Below are positions 1-5,490 of a stretch of 5,490 nt of DNA, piece after piece (within the stretch, counting starts at the first letter, position 1; every line of letters starts with the position of its first letter). The stretch covers positions 1-5,490 of the forward strand of contig JASLDQ010000254.1 of assembly GCA_030151505.1 (NCBI GenBank), in the 5' to 3' direction. This stretch comes from Chromobacteriaceae bacterium (GTDB taxonomy: Bacteria; Pseudomonadota; Gammaproteobacteria; Burkholderiales; Aquaspirillaceae). The position numbers and the translations under genes are program-made. The notes under the pieces are model-generated. The model made no database searches and was not told where the DNA came from. It saw only the letters and a list, made by a program, of their open reading frames with translations.

Positions 1-1
1 C

Positions 2-1147
2 GGTCGACGTATCGAACTGCAGCTCAAGGGCGCCGGGCCGACGCCATTTTCGCGTCGTGGCGACGGCCGGGCGGTATTGCGTTCATCCATCCGCGAGTAC
101 CTCGCCTCCGAGGCCATGCACGCCCTCGGCATCCCGACCACCCGGGCGCTGTCGCTCGTCGTCTCGCCCGAGCCGGTCTACCGCGAAACCACGGAAACCG
201 CCGCCGTACTCGGCCGGACCGCTCCGAGTTTCGTGCGCTTCGGCAGCTTTGAATATTTTTGCCACGCCGGTCGCCATCAGGAACTGCGCCAGCTGGCGGA
301 CTGGACCCTGACGCACTGCTATCCAGAATGCCGTGAAGATGCCGTGCCCTGCGCCGCCATGTTCCGGCGGGTCGTTGCCCGCACCGCCGAACTGATCGCC
401 GCGTGGCAGGCTGTCGGTTTCTGTCATGGCGTGATGAACTCGGACAATATGTCCGTCCTCGGGTTGACGCTCGATTACGGCCCCTTCGGTTTTCTCGACC
501 GCTTCGATTCCGGCCACGTCTGCAACCACTCCGACCACGCCGGGCGCTACGCTTATGCCGAGCAGCCCCGCATCGGGCTGTGGAACCTGCAATGCCTGGC
601 TTCCGCCCTGCTGCCACTGGTCGAACGTGACGCGCTCATCGCCGCGCTGGAAGAATATCAGCCGATCTTCGAAGCCGCCTTTGCCGAACGAATGCGAGGC
701 AAGCTCGGCCTCGCCGCGTGGCGGGACGAGGACTGGGCCCTGTTGACCGACTTGCTGGCATTGCTGGAGATAGCCCGCGCGGACTGGACGATCTTCTGGC
801 GGCGCCTGTGCGATCTGGACAGCCAGCCCGACGCGGTGGCGCAATTATTTGACGACCGAGCGGCCTGGGCCAGCTGGCTGGGGCGCTACCGGGCGCGTCT
901 TGATGAGGAGGGGGGCGAGCCGGCAGTTACACGTGCCGCCGCCATGCGGCGCGTCAATCCCAAGTACGTTCTGCGCAACCATCTGGCCGAAACCGCCATC
1001 CGCTTGGCGCAAGAAGGGGACTTCAGCGAAGCGCAGCGACTGGTGGATATTCTGGCTCACCCCTTCGACGAGCAGGTGGAGTTCGAAAAATATGCCGATT
1101 TCCCCCCGGCGTGGGCGTGCGAACTGTCGGTGAGTTGTTCGAGTTGA
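2..1147 (+). CDS. selO: Protein adenylyltransferase SelO (YdiU/UPF0061), 5'-truncated by window edge
   Basis: This gene encodes the SelO pseudokinase-fold enzyme, which transfers AMP from ATP to hydroxyl side chains of proteins and is linked to oxidative-stress responses. The reading frame is open from base 2 and gives 381 residues. E. coli YdiU has about 478, so roughly 100 N-terminal residues lie outside the window. Visible in fragment numbering: the nucleotide-binding stretch ELQLKGAG with Lys9, then [21 protein letters not shown]; a [12 protein letters not shown] segment with the two arginines expected to contact ATP phosphates; the active-site block HGVMNSDN (142-149) with Asp148 and Asn149; and DYGPFGF with metal-binding Asp158. 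The Asp148-Asp158 spacing of 10 matches the family. The protein ends Cys-Ser-Ser, where the Cys sits at the position of selenocysteine in animal SelO. A TTG at 77 is internal to the conserved domain and is not the start. The gene converges on lpxH across a hairpin terminator. Confidence 0.96.
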   Translation, partial: GRRIELQLKGAGPTPFSRRGDGRAVLRSSIREYLASEAMHALGIPTTRALSLVVSPEPVYRETTETAAVLGRTAPSFVRFGSFEYFCHAGRHQELRQLADWTLTHCYPECREDAVPCAAMFRRVVARTAELIAAWQAVGFCHGVMNSDNMSVLGLTLDYGPFGFLDRFDSGHVCNHSDHAGRYAYAEQPRIGLWNLQCLASALLPLVERDALIAALEEYQPIFEAAFAERMRGKLGLAAWRDEDWALLTDLLALLEIARADWTIFWRRLCDLDSQPDAVAQLFDDRAAWASWLGRYRARLDEEGGEPAVTRAAAMRRVNPKYVLRNHLAETAIRLAQEGDFSEAQRLVDILAHPFDEQVEFEKYADFPPAWACELSVSCSS

Positions 1148-1170
1148 ATCGGAAATGAGGCGGGTAGTTC

Positions 1171-1229
1171 GTGACCCATCCATGCAAAAACGGAACGCAT
1201 TGCGTTCCGTTTTTGCATGGATGGGTCAC
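1171..1229. terminator. Bidirectional intrinsic terminator inside a perfect 29-bp inverted repeat
   Basis: Bases 1171-1199 are the exact reverse complement of 1201-1229, with a single T at 1200 as centre. The inner part is a classic terminator read from either side: a GC-rich stem CGGAACGC/GCGTTCCG, flanked by A5 at 1186-1190 and T5 at 1210-1214. It lies 23 bases after the selO stop and 54 bases after the lpxH stop, so it can end transcription of both convergent genes. The arms extend another 15 bp beyond the A/T tracts (GTGACCCATCCATGC and its complement), which termination does not require. Confidence 0.9.
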
Positions 1230-1283
1230 AACCGAGCGATCAAGGAAGGGGGCTTTCGGGCATCGTTGCGCTGGCACCGGGTA

Positions 1284-2000
1284 TCAGAACTGAATCTCGT
1301 GCAAACCGCCTTGATCGAGCAGCAGGCCGCCGCAGTGGCCGGGCCGCCAGTCCGGCAGCACATGTCGTTCGCGTGGCTGGCCATCGAGGGTGTGCAGATG
1401 GCGTGCCGGGCGGTGGGTATGGCCGTGGATCAGGACGGTGTCGGGATACTCGGCCAGCAGCCGCGCGACATCGTCGGGGTTGACGTCCATCAGCGCCATC
1501 GGCTTGTCCGCCTTGTCGTGCCGGCTGCGCTGGCGCAGATAGGAGGCGATTCCACGCCGCAGCCGCAACGGCAGGGCGCGCAGCAGGGTTTGACGCCAGG
1601 GCTGGCGGATTTTGGCGCGGTAACGCTGATAGGCGATGTCATCGGTGCAGAGCGCATCGCCGTGGCTGAGCAGGTAGTCGCGGCCATACAGGCTGACTCG
1701 AGTGGGGTCATCCAGCAGCACAGCGCCGGTTTCACGGGCAAAGCGCGGTCCGAGCAGGAAATCGCGATTGCCCCGCATCACGTACAGCGGCGTCTGGCGG
1801 GAGAAGGCAGCCAGCCGGGCCACCATGTCGCGCACGAAGAGGGTATCGTCGTCGTCGCCCAGCCAGGCCTCGAACACGTCGCCCAAGAGATAGAGCGCGT
1901 CCAGCCGGCCGGCATGCTGTTCCAGCACGGCACCAAAGCGGGCATTAAACTCCGGAGTGTCGGCAGACAGATGCAGATCGGAAAGGAAGAGAGTGGCCAC
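1284..2000 (-). CDS. lpxH: UDP-2,3-diacylglucosamine diphosphatase LpxH
   Basis: LpxH hydrolyses UDP-2,3-diacylglucosamine to lipid X and UMP, the fourth step of lipid A synthesis, at the inner face of the cytoplasmic membrane. The 238 residues match the usual length of about 240. It is a calcineurin-like metallophosphatase with all metal-ligand motifs present: DLHL (Asp8, His10), GDVFEAW (Asp41), GNRD (Asn78, Arg79), SHGD (His113) and HGHTH (192-196, with His194 and His196 as expected ligands). The middle (about 120-170) is the basic, helical lid region ([23 protein letters not shown]) typical of the family. The start is GTG at 2000, because DLHL must lie about 8 residues in and no in-frame ATG exists just upstream; no good Shine-Dalgarno is visible. 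ppiB lies upstream on the same strand, as in E. coli where the two genes are adjacent, but here 176 bases and a terminator-like hairpin separate them. Confidence 0.96.
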   Translation of the reverse strand: MATLFLSDLHLSADTPEFNARFGAVLEQHAGRLDALYLLGDVFEAWLGDDDDTLFVRDMVARLAAFSRQTPLYVMRGNRDFLLGPRFARETGAVLLDDPTRVSLYGRDYLLSHGDALCTDDIAYQRYRAKIRQPWRQTLLRALPLRLRRGIASYLRQRSRHDKADKPMALMDVNPDDVARLLAEYPDTVLIHGHTHRPARHLHTLDGQPRERHVLPDWRPGHCGGLLLDQGGLHEIQF

Positions 2001-2016
2001 GCGCGTGTCGGGATGG

Positions 2017-2041
2017 AAAAGGCGGGAACGCGTCCCGCCTT
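2017..2041 (-). terminator. Hairpin with T-run upstream of lpxH (terminator or attenuator candidate)
   Basis: Bases 2019-2027 (AAGGCGGGA) pair perfectly with 2033-2041 (TCCCGCCTT), a 9-bp stem with a 5-base loop. Read on the - strand the stem ends in CCGCCTTTTCC, a short U-run as in an intrinsic terminator. It would end ppiA-ppiB transcripts about 136 bases after the ppiB stop. Its foot is only about 16 bases from the lpxH GTG, so it could also lie in the lpxH leader. The T-run is short, so efficiency is uncertain. Confidence 0.55.
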
Positions 2042-2100
2042 GAAGTTGGAGTCCGGCCGAGTCCGGTTGCGGGGCTAGGCCGATGCTTCAGCGTCGCTCA

Positions 2101-2155
2101 CCGGGCTCGCCCGGTATCTGCCGCGCCGTGCACCGCCCCGGCAAAAGCACGGGGC
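2101..2155. other. Two further hairpins in the ppiB-lpxH gap
   Basis: The 176-base gap holds no gene I can support. It contains CCGGGC-TC-GCCCGG at 2101-2114 and a stem GCCCCG (2135-2140) pairing with CGGGGC (2150-2155) around an A-rich loop. Neither is followed by a clear T-run on either strand. They may be structured 3' sequence of the ppiB transcript; no function can be assigned. Confidence 0.35.
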
Positions 2156-2176
2156 AATGCCGCAGGACACGGGCTT

Positions 2177-2668
2177 TTAGACGATTTCGGCCTTCTCGAT
2201 CACGACGTCGTCCACCGGCACGTCTTGATGCATGCCGCGGCGGCCGGTCTTGACCGTCTTGATGTTGTCGACCACTTCCTTGCCTTCGACCACTTCACCA
2301 AATACGCAGTAGCCCCAGCCCTGGCTGTCCTTGCTGCGGAAATCGAGGAAGTCATTGTCGGCCACGTTGATGAAGAACTGGGCGCTGGCCGAGTGCGGAT
2401 CGGAAGTGCGGGCCATCGCGATGGTGTAGGTCTTGTTCGAGACGCCGTTGTCGGCTTCGTTCTTGACCGGTTCGCGGGTCGGTTTCTGACTCATGCCGGC
2501 GGTAAAGCCGCCGCCCTGGATCATGAAGCCGTTGATGACGCGGTGGAAGATGGTGTTGTCGAAGTGGCCGTCCTTGACGTACTGCTCGAAGTTGGCGACG
2601 GTGGCCGGTGCCTTGTCGGCGAACAGTTCGAGAGTGATGACGCCAAAGTTGGTGGTCAGCTTGATCAT
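2177..2668 (-). CDS. ppiB: Cytoplasmic peptidyl-prolyl cis-trans isomerase B (cyclophilin)
   Basis: This is a cyclophilin that catalyses cis-trans isomerisation of X-Pro peptide bonds and assists protein folding in the cytoplasm. The 163 residues are nearly the same length as E. coli PpiB (164), and no signal peptide is present. The catalytic block is [14 protein letters not shown], with Arg43 as the catalytic arginine and Gln51. It is followed by [22 protein letters not shown], and [14 protein letters not shown], all of which form the substrate pocket. The C-terminus [19 protein letters not shown] closely resembles the E. coli protein. The ATG at 2668 is supported by a good Shine-Dalgarno, GAAGGA (2675-2680), six bases upstream. 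It lies 66 bases downstream of ppiA and is probably co-transcribed with it. Confidence 0.97.
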   Translation of the reverse strand: MIKLTTNFGVITLELFADKAPATVANFEQYVKDGHFDNTIFHRVINGFMIQGGGFTAGMSQKPTREPVKNEADNGVSNKTYTIAMARTSDPHSASAQFFINVADNDFLDFRSKDSQGWGYCVFGEVVEGKEVVDNIKTVKTGRRGMHQDVPVDDVVIEKAEIV

Positions 2669-2708
2669 GGGGTGTCCTTCAAATCAAATCGTATGAATGA
2701 TGAATAAG

Positions 2709-2725
2709 GCTGCCGGTGGGGCAGC
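2709..2725. other. Small hairpin between ppiA and ppiB
   Basis: GCTGCC (2709-2714) pairs with GGCAGC (2720-2725) around a 5-base loop. A competing pairing, CTGCCG with CGGCAG (2727-2732), overlaps it. On the - strand the hairpin is followed by CTTATTCATC, which is AT-rich but not a clean U-run. It may be a weak terminator or a processing site that sets the ppiA:ppiB ratio. Confidence 0.35.
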
Positions 2726-2734
2726 GCGGCAGGA

Positions 2735-3292
2735 TTACTTCAGCTCGGCTTTTTCGATCACCACCGGCGAGACCGGCACGTCATCGAAGCGGCCGCGGCT
2801 GGCGGTCCGGGTTTTGGCGATGCGCTGGACCACGTCCAGCCCCTTGGTCACGCGGCCGAAGACGGCGTAGCCCCAGCCTTGGCTGGTGGGCGAACGGTAG
2901 TCGAGCGAGCTGTTGTCGTTGACGTTGATGAAGAACTGGGCGGTGGCCGAGTTCGGGTCCATCGTGCGGGCCATCGCGACGGTGCCGACCGTATTTTTCA
3001 GGCCGTTGTTCGATTCGATCGTGATCGGCGCGCGGGTCGGTTTTTCGCTCATGCCCTTGTCGAAGCCGCCGCCTTGAATCATGAAACCATCGATCACACG
3101 GTGGAAGACCGTACCGTTGTAGTGGCCTTCCTTGACGTACTGGGTGAAGTTGGCGACGGTCTTGGGCGCTTTCTCCGGATACAGTTCGATCTCGATCGGC
3201 CCTTGGTTGGTCTTGAATTCGACCCGGGGATTGGCGGCCAGTGCCGGCAGTGCGGCAACGGCAAACAGGGCTGCAAACAGGGTGGTCTTCAT
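2735..3292 (-). CDS. ppiA: Exported (periplasmic) peptidyl-prolyl cis-trans isomerase A
   Basis: This cyclophilin has an N-terminal Sec signal peptide: MKTT, then a hydrophobic core LFAALFAVAALP, then a cleavage site ALA-A near residues 19-20. The mature protein should therefore fold proteins in the periplasm. No lipobox cysteine is present, so it is not a lipoprotein. The total of 185 residues compares with 190 in E. coli PpiA. The catalytic block [14 protein letters not shown] carries Arg65 and Gln73. The pocket motifs VAMART, SATAQFFINVND and QGWGYAVFGRV follow in normal order. It is clearly a paralogue of the downstream ppiB. The ATG at 3292 is fixed by the signal peptide; its Shine-Dalgarno is weak. 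A candidate promoter lies just upstream. Confidence 0.96.
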   Translation of the reverse strand: MKTTLFAALFAVAALPALAANPRVEFKTNQGPIEIELYPEKAPKTVANFTQYVKEGHYNGTVFHRVIDGFMIQGGGFDKGMSEKPTRAPITIESNNGLKNTVGTVAMARTMDPNSATAQFFINVNDNSSLDYRSPTSQGWGYAVFGRVTKGLDVVQRIAKTRTASRGRFDDVPVSPVVIEKAELK

Positions 3293-3322
3293 CGCGTGGG
3301 TCCGGTTGTATGCTCGCGGCCG

Positions 3323-3331
3323 ATTCTAGCA
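3323..3331 (-). promoter_or_regulatory. Candidate extended -10 promoter for ppiA
   Basis: On the - strand the sequence reads TGCTAGAAT, that is a TGN extension followed by a five-of-six -10 match (TAGAAT). It would start transcription about 20-25 bases before the ppiA ATG. A TTGGAC (3350-3355) resembles a -35 box but is 21 bases away, which is too far for normal spacing, so the extended -10 would have to carry recognition. Confidence 0.5.
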
Positions 3332-3347
3332 CAGAGCCTTTTTCGCC

Positions 3348-3437
3348 ATGTCCAACCCGGTTCTTTACGCCTTCAGTCTGCTGGTGGCGTCCAATGTCTT
3401 CATCACCTTTGCACCTTATACGAAGCGCTACACTTGA
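3348..3437 (+). pseudogene. 5' fragment of a DUF486/DMT-type small membrane protein gene (interrupted)
   Basis: From the ATG at 3348 the frame encodes MSNPVLYAFSLLV followed by ASNVFITFA. This matches the first transmembrane helix of the DUF486 (DMT superfamily) proteins, which normally continue with a Trp-Tyr-Gly pattern. Here the family pattern ends at about residue 22-24 (3413-3419), and the frame runs through unrelated residues to a TGA at 3435-3437. The matching C-terminal portion lies about 1.84 kb downstream, so this is the 5' half of a broken gene. It is divergent from ppiA with a 55-base gap. No strong Shine-Dalgarno is visible. Family members are about 110-115 residues with four helices; their substrate is not known. 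Confidence 0.75.
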
Positions 3438-3498
3438 CGAGTATCGCGATCCGTCTTTGGTAGCAGGCTTCATGCTAATCAAGCCCATTGCCGAGTTG

Positions 3499-3889
3499 AT
3501 GGGTATTCGTCAGTCCAGTGTCGATCAAGTGCTACTTTGTTCCGGGCGTGACCCCGAGGGGCTGATTGGCGAAAACGGCCAGCTTAAGCAATTGATCAAG
3601 CTACTGGTCGAGAAGGCACGGGGTGCCTTGATGGCCGCTCACCTCGGCGGAAGGCAAAAGTCAGGAGACTCTCTGGGGCGAGTTCAGCGAATTGCCCCAT
3701 TGATGTGTCACGCAACCGGCACGGCCCTTTCGAGCCACCGTATTTCTCCAAGCACCAGACTAGCTAGTGGGTTTCGACGACAAGCTTGTTTCGTTCTACG
3801 CCCGGGGCATGAGGGTCCGAGAGAACCCGGTGCAATGCTGTACGCGCCAGTTCAGTCTTGATGAACTAATCGCGGCAGTTCCAAGCTAG
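3499..3889 (+). pseudogene. IS256 (mutator-type) family transposase, decayed N-terminal remnant
   Basis: Three consecutive blocks in three frames match the N-terminal third of IS256-family transposases in the right order. Block 1 (3499 to about 3670) contains RDPEGLIGENGQLKQL, IKLLVEKARG and MAAHLG. Block 2 (about 3693-3761, another frame) reads PIDVSRNRHGPFEP then PYFSKHQT, equivalent to the family's PRDRxGxFEPxxxxKHQ. Block 3 (3764-3889, third frame) reads LVGFDDKLVSFYARGMRVRE, equivalent to GFDDKxxxLYARGMxxRxI, and then SLDELIAAV. The second frame change is a one-base deletion at about 3762-3763, and the spacing from HLG to PIDV also looks short. The catalytic DDE domain and the rest of a protein of about 400 residues are absent, so it cannot be active. 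The likely original start is ATG 3499. Confidence 0.8.
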
Positions 3890-5124
3890 AACCGAAGTGC
3901 CAGGTACACACCCGAGACGGCCAAGGTAGCCAAGGTAACCGGCACGCCGAGACGGGCATGGCGTTTCCAGTCGATGGCGATACCGCGTCGGGCTGCGGCA
4001 TCGACAACGATGATGTTGGCGATGCTGCCGACGATAAGCAGGTTGCCCGCCAGCGTGCTGACCAGGGCAAGCAGCAGACCGCTCGTTTCGTGGTGGGCGA
4101 CGGGCAGCAGCAACATCACGGCGGGGACGTTGGAGACGAGATTGGAGAGCAGGAAGGTGGCGGCGAACAAGGGGCCGGGCTGATCCAGATGCACCCCGAG
4201 CGTGGCGAGGTGGGTGACGGCGTCCGCAGTGATTCCAGTGCGCTGAAACGCATGGTTCACCACGAAAAGGCTCGTGAACAGGACCAGCAGTTCCCAGTCC
4301 ACCAGCCCCAGCATCTTGCGGGAATGCAGTTGGCGGCTCATCAGCAGGATGCCGGCGCCGATGAGCGCCATGTGCTCTCGCGGCAACGGCACCACAAGAA
4401 ACGCCACCAGCAGCGCGGAGGCAATGACAAGCCCCTTTGTGGTCTGCCAGGCATTGAACGGCACCACTTCAGTTTGCGGCTCGGAGACGGTCGCGGAATG
4501 TACCATGGCCCCATTGGCCTCGCGCCATCGTCCACGGGTCTGCCAAACAATCAGTCCCCAACTTATTAGCAGCCCTAGCCCCACCGGAATGATTGCCCCC
4601 AGGAAATAGTTACCAAAGGGCAGACGCAGCGTTTGGCCGATCAGCATGTTCTGCGGATTGCCGATCAGTGTCGCGGCGGAACCGATGTTGGCAGCACAGG
4701 CCAGCGCCAGCAGGAAAGGAACCGGGGCGAGCTGGCGTCTCCGGCAGGCGTCGATCAGCACCGGGGCGACCGCCAGGCAGACGATGTCGTTGCTGAACAC
4801 GGCTGACAGCCCGGCCGTGATGACGATCAGCACCGCCAGCAGCCCGGGTGGACTCAGCGACAACGTCGCCAGCTTGTGGGTGATCCAGTCGTAGAACCCC
4901 CCCAGACGCATCTGCGCCGATACCACCATGAAAGCAAACAGCAAGATCACGGTGGGCAAGTCGATGGCGGCCACCGCTTCTTCCAGGCTCAGCGCGTTGA
5001 CGCCGATGAGCGCGATCGCCCCGAGAAGCGCGACGCCGGTCCGGTCAAGCTGCAGAAATGGCAGCCCGCCAAGAATCATGCCGAGATAGACGATCAGAAA
5101 GATGATGAGGATGGTCGTGGTCAT
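3886..5124 (-). CDS. ArsB/NhaD/CitM-superfamily ion transporter (anion permease-like), substrate unknown
   Basis: The gene encodes a 412-residue polytopic inner-membrane transporter, the normal length for the ArsB/NhaD/SLC13-like (ion transporter) superfamily. Hydrophobic segments fill the chain except for a polar central linker at about 195-230. The two-fold repeat is visible. The first half has FSND (110-113) followed by ANIGSAATLIGNPQN (145-159), the family's hairpin motif. The second half has SNVPAV (331-336) followed by AGNLLIVGSIANIIV (359-373). The superfamily includes arsenite, Na+/H+ and di- or tricarboxylate carriers, and nothing in the sequence selects among them. No arsR, arsC or arsA lies nearby. 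The ATG at 5124 is the only good start before an upstream in-frame stop (5188-5190), although no Shine-Dalgarno is evident. It appears intact, unlike the genes around it, and is cargo within the segment that splits the DUF486-type gene. Confidence 0.88.
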   Translation of the reverse strand: MTTTILIIFLIVYLGMILGGLPFLQLDRTGVALLGAIALIGVNALSLEEAVAAIDLPTVILLFAFMVVSAQMRLGGFYDWITHKLATLSLSPPGLLAVLIVITAGLSAVFSNDIVCLAVAPVLIDACRRRQLAPVPFLLALACAANIGSAATLIGNPQNMLIGQTLRLPFGNYFLGAIIPVGLGLLISWGLIVWQTRGRWREANGAMVHSATVSEPQTEVVPFNAWQTTKGLVIASALLVAFLVVPLPREHMALIGAGILLMSRQLHSRKMLGLVDWELLVLFTSLFVVNHAFQRTGITADAVTHLATLGVHLDQPGPLFAATFLLSNLVSNVPAVMLLLPVAHHETSGLLLALVSTLAGNLLIVGSIANIIVVDAAARRGIAIDWKRHARLGVPVTLATLAVSGVYLALRF

Positions 5125-5199
5125 TATGGCGTCGGTAGCCGGCGCTGGCTTGCTCGGCAGATTAAGAAGAGCGTGTCGATGACGTTCTCACATGGACGC

Positions 5200-5227
5200 T
5201 TTGTCCATTTTGTCAAAACTTGTCAAA
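5200..5227. promoter_or_regulatory. Phased TTGTC repeats upstream of the transporter
   Basis: The + strand carries TTTGTC at 5200 and 5209 and CTTGTC at 5219, a 9-10 base spacing close to one helical turn. Within these, TTGTCAAA is repeated exactly at 5210-5217 and 5220-5227. On the - strand, which is the coding strand of the transporter, they read as TTTGACAA, which contains the -35-like hexamer TTGACA twice. I could not find a convincing -10 at 16-18 bases. A small TGGAC-N5-GTCCA palindrome (5193-5207) overlaps the first copy. It may be an operator or promoter region for the transporter. Confidence 0.35.
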
Positions 5228-5256
5228 CGTGCCTGCCAATGGTGGACTTGCATGCC

Positions 5257-5454
5257 ATGCTGCAGGTGTCTGCCAATCGTGTCGGCTACACCGCGCTGTC
5301 GCTGGCGCAATTGAAGATCATCCGGGAAGTCATCTCGCTGACGGTCTTCATTCCGTTCGCGGTGCTCTACATGAACCAGCCTTTCCGCTGGGACCATGTC
5401 TTCGCAGCCCTGTTGTGCATGGTCGGGGCTGTGTATTGCATGTTCCGCGGGTAG
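5257..5454 (+). pseudogene. 3' fragment of the same DUF486/DMT-type gene
   Basis: The frame ending at TAG 5452-5454 encodes the C-terminal part of a DUF486-family protein: LQVSANRVGYTALSLAQLK, then IIREVISLTVFIPFAVLYM, and a last helix ending YCMFRG. It corresponds to the family pattern LQVPANRxGYTxLxxAQLKxxQEVI. The family match starts at about 5257 and covers about 64 residues. The upstream part of the open frame is unrelated, running antisense to the transporter upstream region and the transporter itself. An in-frame ATG at 5239 has no visible ribosome site. Helix 1 is at 3348-3413, so the protein cannot be made whole. The remaining sequence shows no stops or frameshifts, which suggests a fairly recent break. 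Confidence 0.75.
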
Positions 5455-5475
5455 TCCCGCGGTATCGGTACCGCG
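5445..5475. other. Two mutually exclusive hairpins at the 3' end of the DUF486-type gene
   Basis: CCGCGGG (5445-5451) pairs with CCCGCGG (5456-5462), leaving the stop codon in the TAGT loop. CGCGGTA (5458-5464) pairs with TACCGCG (5469-5475) around TCGG. The two stems share bases 5458-5462, so only one can form. No T-run follows, so a standard terminator is not supported. Confidence 0.35.
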
Positions 5476-5490
5476 CTGGGCCGCTACTTG

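Larger units (their letters stand above)
3414..5257. mobile_element. Inserted segment with IS256-type transposase remnant and transporter cargo
   Basis: This interval separates the two halves of the DUF486-type gene. It contains an N-terminal transposase remnant on the + strand and a complete transporter gene on the - strand, whose stop overlaps the end of the remnant by a few bases. The boundaries are estimated from where family resemblance stops and resumes, so each may be off by about 10 bases. About 26 codons of the host gene seem to be missing, so this was not a clean insertion. I see no terminal inverted repeats or convincing target duplication. The 3420-3880 part looks less GC-rich than its surroundings. 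Confidence 0.6.

Noticed and set aside
83..844. Antisense open frame of 253 codons within selO
   Set aside because: It mirrors the conserved SelO frame and shows no domain of its own; such frames are common opposite GC-rich genes.
1155..2078. Long + strand open frame of 307 codons across lpxH
   Set aside because: It runs antisense to lpxH, whose metal-binding motifs are complete; the + strand translation has no recognisable domain and crosses the palindrome and terminator. It is a GC-rich shadow frame.
2101..2160. Possible small RNA or riboswitch in the ppiB-lpxH gap
   Set aside because: Several hairpins exist but no promoter, no known riboswitch core and no clear T-run belongs to them.
2225..3463. 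+ strand frames opposite ppiB and ppiA (160 and 194 codons)
   Set aside because: Their sequences are simple antisense readings of the cyclophilin motifs, and real genes on the - strand account for the region.
3241..3861. A single 206-codon + strand gene
   Set aside because: It starts inside ppiA antisense, crosses the DUF486-type gene start and matches the transposase only in its middle; the transposase match changes frame, so it is not one gene.
3958..4569. + strand frame of 203 codons, His/Gln/Asp-rich, opposite the transporter
   Set aside because: The composition is what a hydrophobic membrane protein gene gives when read antisense; no motifs or ribosome site.
4876..5256. N-terminal part of the open frame leading into the DUF486-type C-terminus
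   Set aside because: It is antisense to the transporter and its upstream region; only the part after about 5257 matches the family, so a 192-residue protein is not supported.

Overview
The window comes from a GC-rich Gram-negative bacterium, probably a betaproteobacterium. The reasons are a lipid A gene (lpxH), a periplasmic cyclophilin with a signal peptide, a proteobacterial SelO, and the lpxH/ppiB linkage that is also found in gammaproteobacteria. I cannot name the genus from the sequence. A Neisseriales/Chromobacteriaceae or Rhodocyclales origin is only a guess.

Bases 1-2000. The left edge cuts into selO (protein adenylyltransferase, + strand), of which the C-terminal 381 residues are present. 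It converges on lpxH (- strand). Between them is a perfect 29-bp inverted repeat (1171-1229) whose inner part is a bidirectional intrinsic terminator. lpxH has a GTG start, and a terminator-like hairpin lies just upstream of it.

Bases 2001-3350. A two-gene cyclophilin set runs on the - strand: ppiA (exported) followed by ppiB (cytoplasmic), then a structured intergenic stretch before lpxH. A candidate extended -10 promoter for ppiA lies in the short divergent gap beyond its start.

Bases 3348-5454. This is the unusual part. A small membrane-protein gene of the DUF486/DMT type starts at 3348 on the + strand, but its family resemblance stops after about 22 codons, near 3413-3419. The C-terminal 64 or so codons of the same family reappear, in the same orientation, at about 5257-5454. 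Some 1.84 kb of foreign sequence lies between, and about 26 codons of the original gene appear to be missing. The intervening segment holds a decayed, frameshifted N-terminal third of an IS256-family transposase (about 3499-3889, + strand). It also holds an apparently intact ArsB/NhaD/CitM-type ion transporter (3886-5124, - strand) with its upstream region. The simplest reading is that a transposon-associated segment carrying a transporter replaced the middle of the gene and its transposase then decayed.

How the genes relate. selO (redox-linked AMPylation), ppiA/ppiB (protein folding in two compartments) and lpxH (lipid A synthesis) are ordinary chromosomal housekeeping genes. The transporter is accessory cargo with no ars or other partner genes visible. 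I see no CRISPR array, no tRNA or rRNA gene and no recognisable new defence system here.
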